A stretch of 52,067 bases of DNA, taken from contig JALHNZ010000023.1 in assembly GCA_022843265.1 (NCBI GenBank), forward strand, positions 1-52,067, written 5' to 3'. Made by a program: the position numbers and the translations under genes. Below, piece after piece: positions 51,749-52,067 of this stretch. Each line of letters begins with the position of its first letter. Positions within the stretch are counted from its first letter, which is position 1. The notes under the pieces were generated by a model, which ran no database searches, had not been told where the DNA came from, and saw only the letters and a program-made list of their open reading frames with translations. Source of the DNA: Gemmatimonadaceae bacterium (GTDB taxonomy: Bacteria > Gemmatimonadota > Gemmatimonadetes > Gemmatimonadales > Gemmatimonadaceae).

Positions 51749-52067
51749 GTGAAGTACCTCTCTCTCCGCGGCCTGTCGGTCGCCTGCCTGCTCGTCGCCG
51801 TTGGCGCGTGCACCGCGTCACGCCCCGCCGCGAGCCCTGCCGCGAGCTCTACCGCTGCAAATCCCGCGGCTCAAAGTCGTGGCTCGTCTGCCACCACCGC
51901 CTCGACTGCGGCGACAACACCCGCCGCAGCGGAACACCATCACCACATGGAAGGCATGGCGCCGGTCACCATCCCGGCGGGCGCGATGATCACCGAGGCC
52001 GACGTGCGATTCATGCAGGGCATGATCGGGCACCATGCACAGGCCGTGCACATGACCCGCATGGCCT
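51749..52067 (+). CDS. DUF305 family lipoprotein, cut by window end
   Basis: The first 106 residues are present. A GTG start gives a signal ending at the lipobox AVGAC (Cys21), then a long Ala/Ser/Thr-rich linker (about 22-65) and the cluster HHHH at residues near 68. The DUF305 signature begins at EADVRFMQGMIGHHAQAVHMTRMA, where paired His and Met residues suggest metal binding; relatives such as CopM handle copper. This is compatible with the copper amine oxidase encoded upstream, though a link is inference. The only nearby ATG (51735) is in another frame and hits a stop after five codons. Confidence 0.85.
   Translation, partial: MKYLSLRGLSVACLLVAVGACTASRPAASPAASSTAANPAAQSRGSSATTASTAATTPAAAEHHHHMEGMAPVTIPAGAMITEADVRFMQGMIGHHAQAVHMTRMA

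Overview
The window is about 52 kb of GC-rich bacterial chromosome packed with genes: 47 protein-coding genes are supported, and only one gap exceeds 300 bases. No rRNA, tRNA, insertion sequence, phage gene or CRISPR array was seen. Gene content indicates a flagellated, chemotactic, Gram-negative-type aerobe with lipoproteins, a Tat substrate, a PEP-CTERM protein and a 2-oxoglutarate dehydrogenase. The combination of flagellin, CheZ together with CheX and CheD, PEP-CTERM, SRPBCC-TIGR01777 and large exported PIG-L proteins fits Gemmatimonadota best. That assignment is inference from gene content, not a database result.

Region 1 (1-9422) is a glycan-modification locus. A leftward asparagine synthetase (cut by the window start) and a rightward operon share a 403-bp intergenic region. 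The operon is GT4 with a degenerate methyltransferase-like N-terminus, a second GT4, a second AsnB, and GT2 with a methyltransferase-like C-terminus. It converges without a gap on a leftward TPR-GT9 protein whose layout resembles the flagellin glycosyltransferase FlmG of Caulobacter.

Region 2 (9423-15245) is the late flagellar block: short flagellin (fliC) behind a well-matched sigma-28 promoter, an oversized fliD, fliS, a FliT/FlgN-like chaperone candidate, an unknown 102-residue protein, flgM with its own sigma-28-like promoter, cheY and cheZ. A perfect 16-bp hairpin closes the block.

Region 3 (15338-21612) is the chemotaxis operon cheA-cheW-cheR-cheD-cheY-cheX-cheB, with overlapping or near-overlapping junctions from cheR onward. 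Candidate sigma-28-like sites precede cheA and cheW. CheA lacks a recognisable P2 domain and carries an extra N-terminal segment. Both a CheZ and a CheX phosphatase are encoded, but no chemoreceptor. The probable scheme is that FlgM holds back sigma-28 until the hook is built, after which filament, cap and chemotaxis genes are made together and neighbouring glycosyltransferases decorate the filament.

Region 4 (21654-42782) is mixed housekeeping and signalling: three histidine kinases, a base-excision glycosylase, an SRPBCC-SDR fusion, a cation/proton antiporter, a DapA-like enzyme paired with an atypical SDR and a PlsC acyltransferase, CDGSH and SufE iron-sulfur proteins, the periplasmic MsrPQ repair pair, a GGDEF-EAL protein, a THUMP methyltransferase overlapping an M20 peptidase gene, and a DUF2256 protein.

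Region 5 (42833-52067) holds sucA followed by a run of exported-protein genes: a PIG-L deacetylase, a copper amine oxidase lipoprotein, a 64-residue PEP-CTERM protein with almost no mature body, a cyclase-family lipoprotein and a DUF305 lipoprotein cut by the window end.
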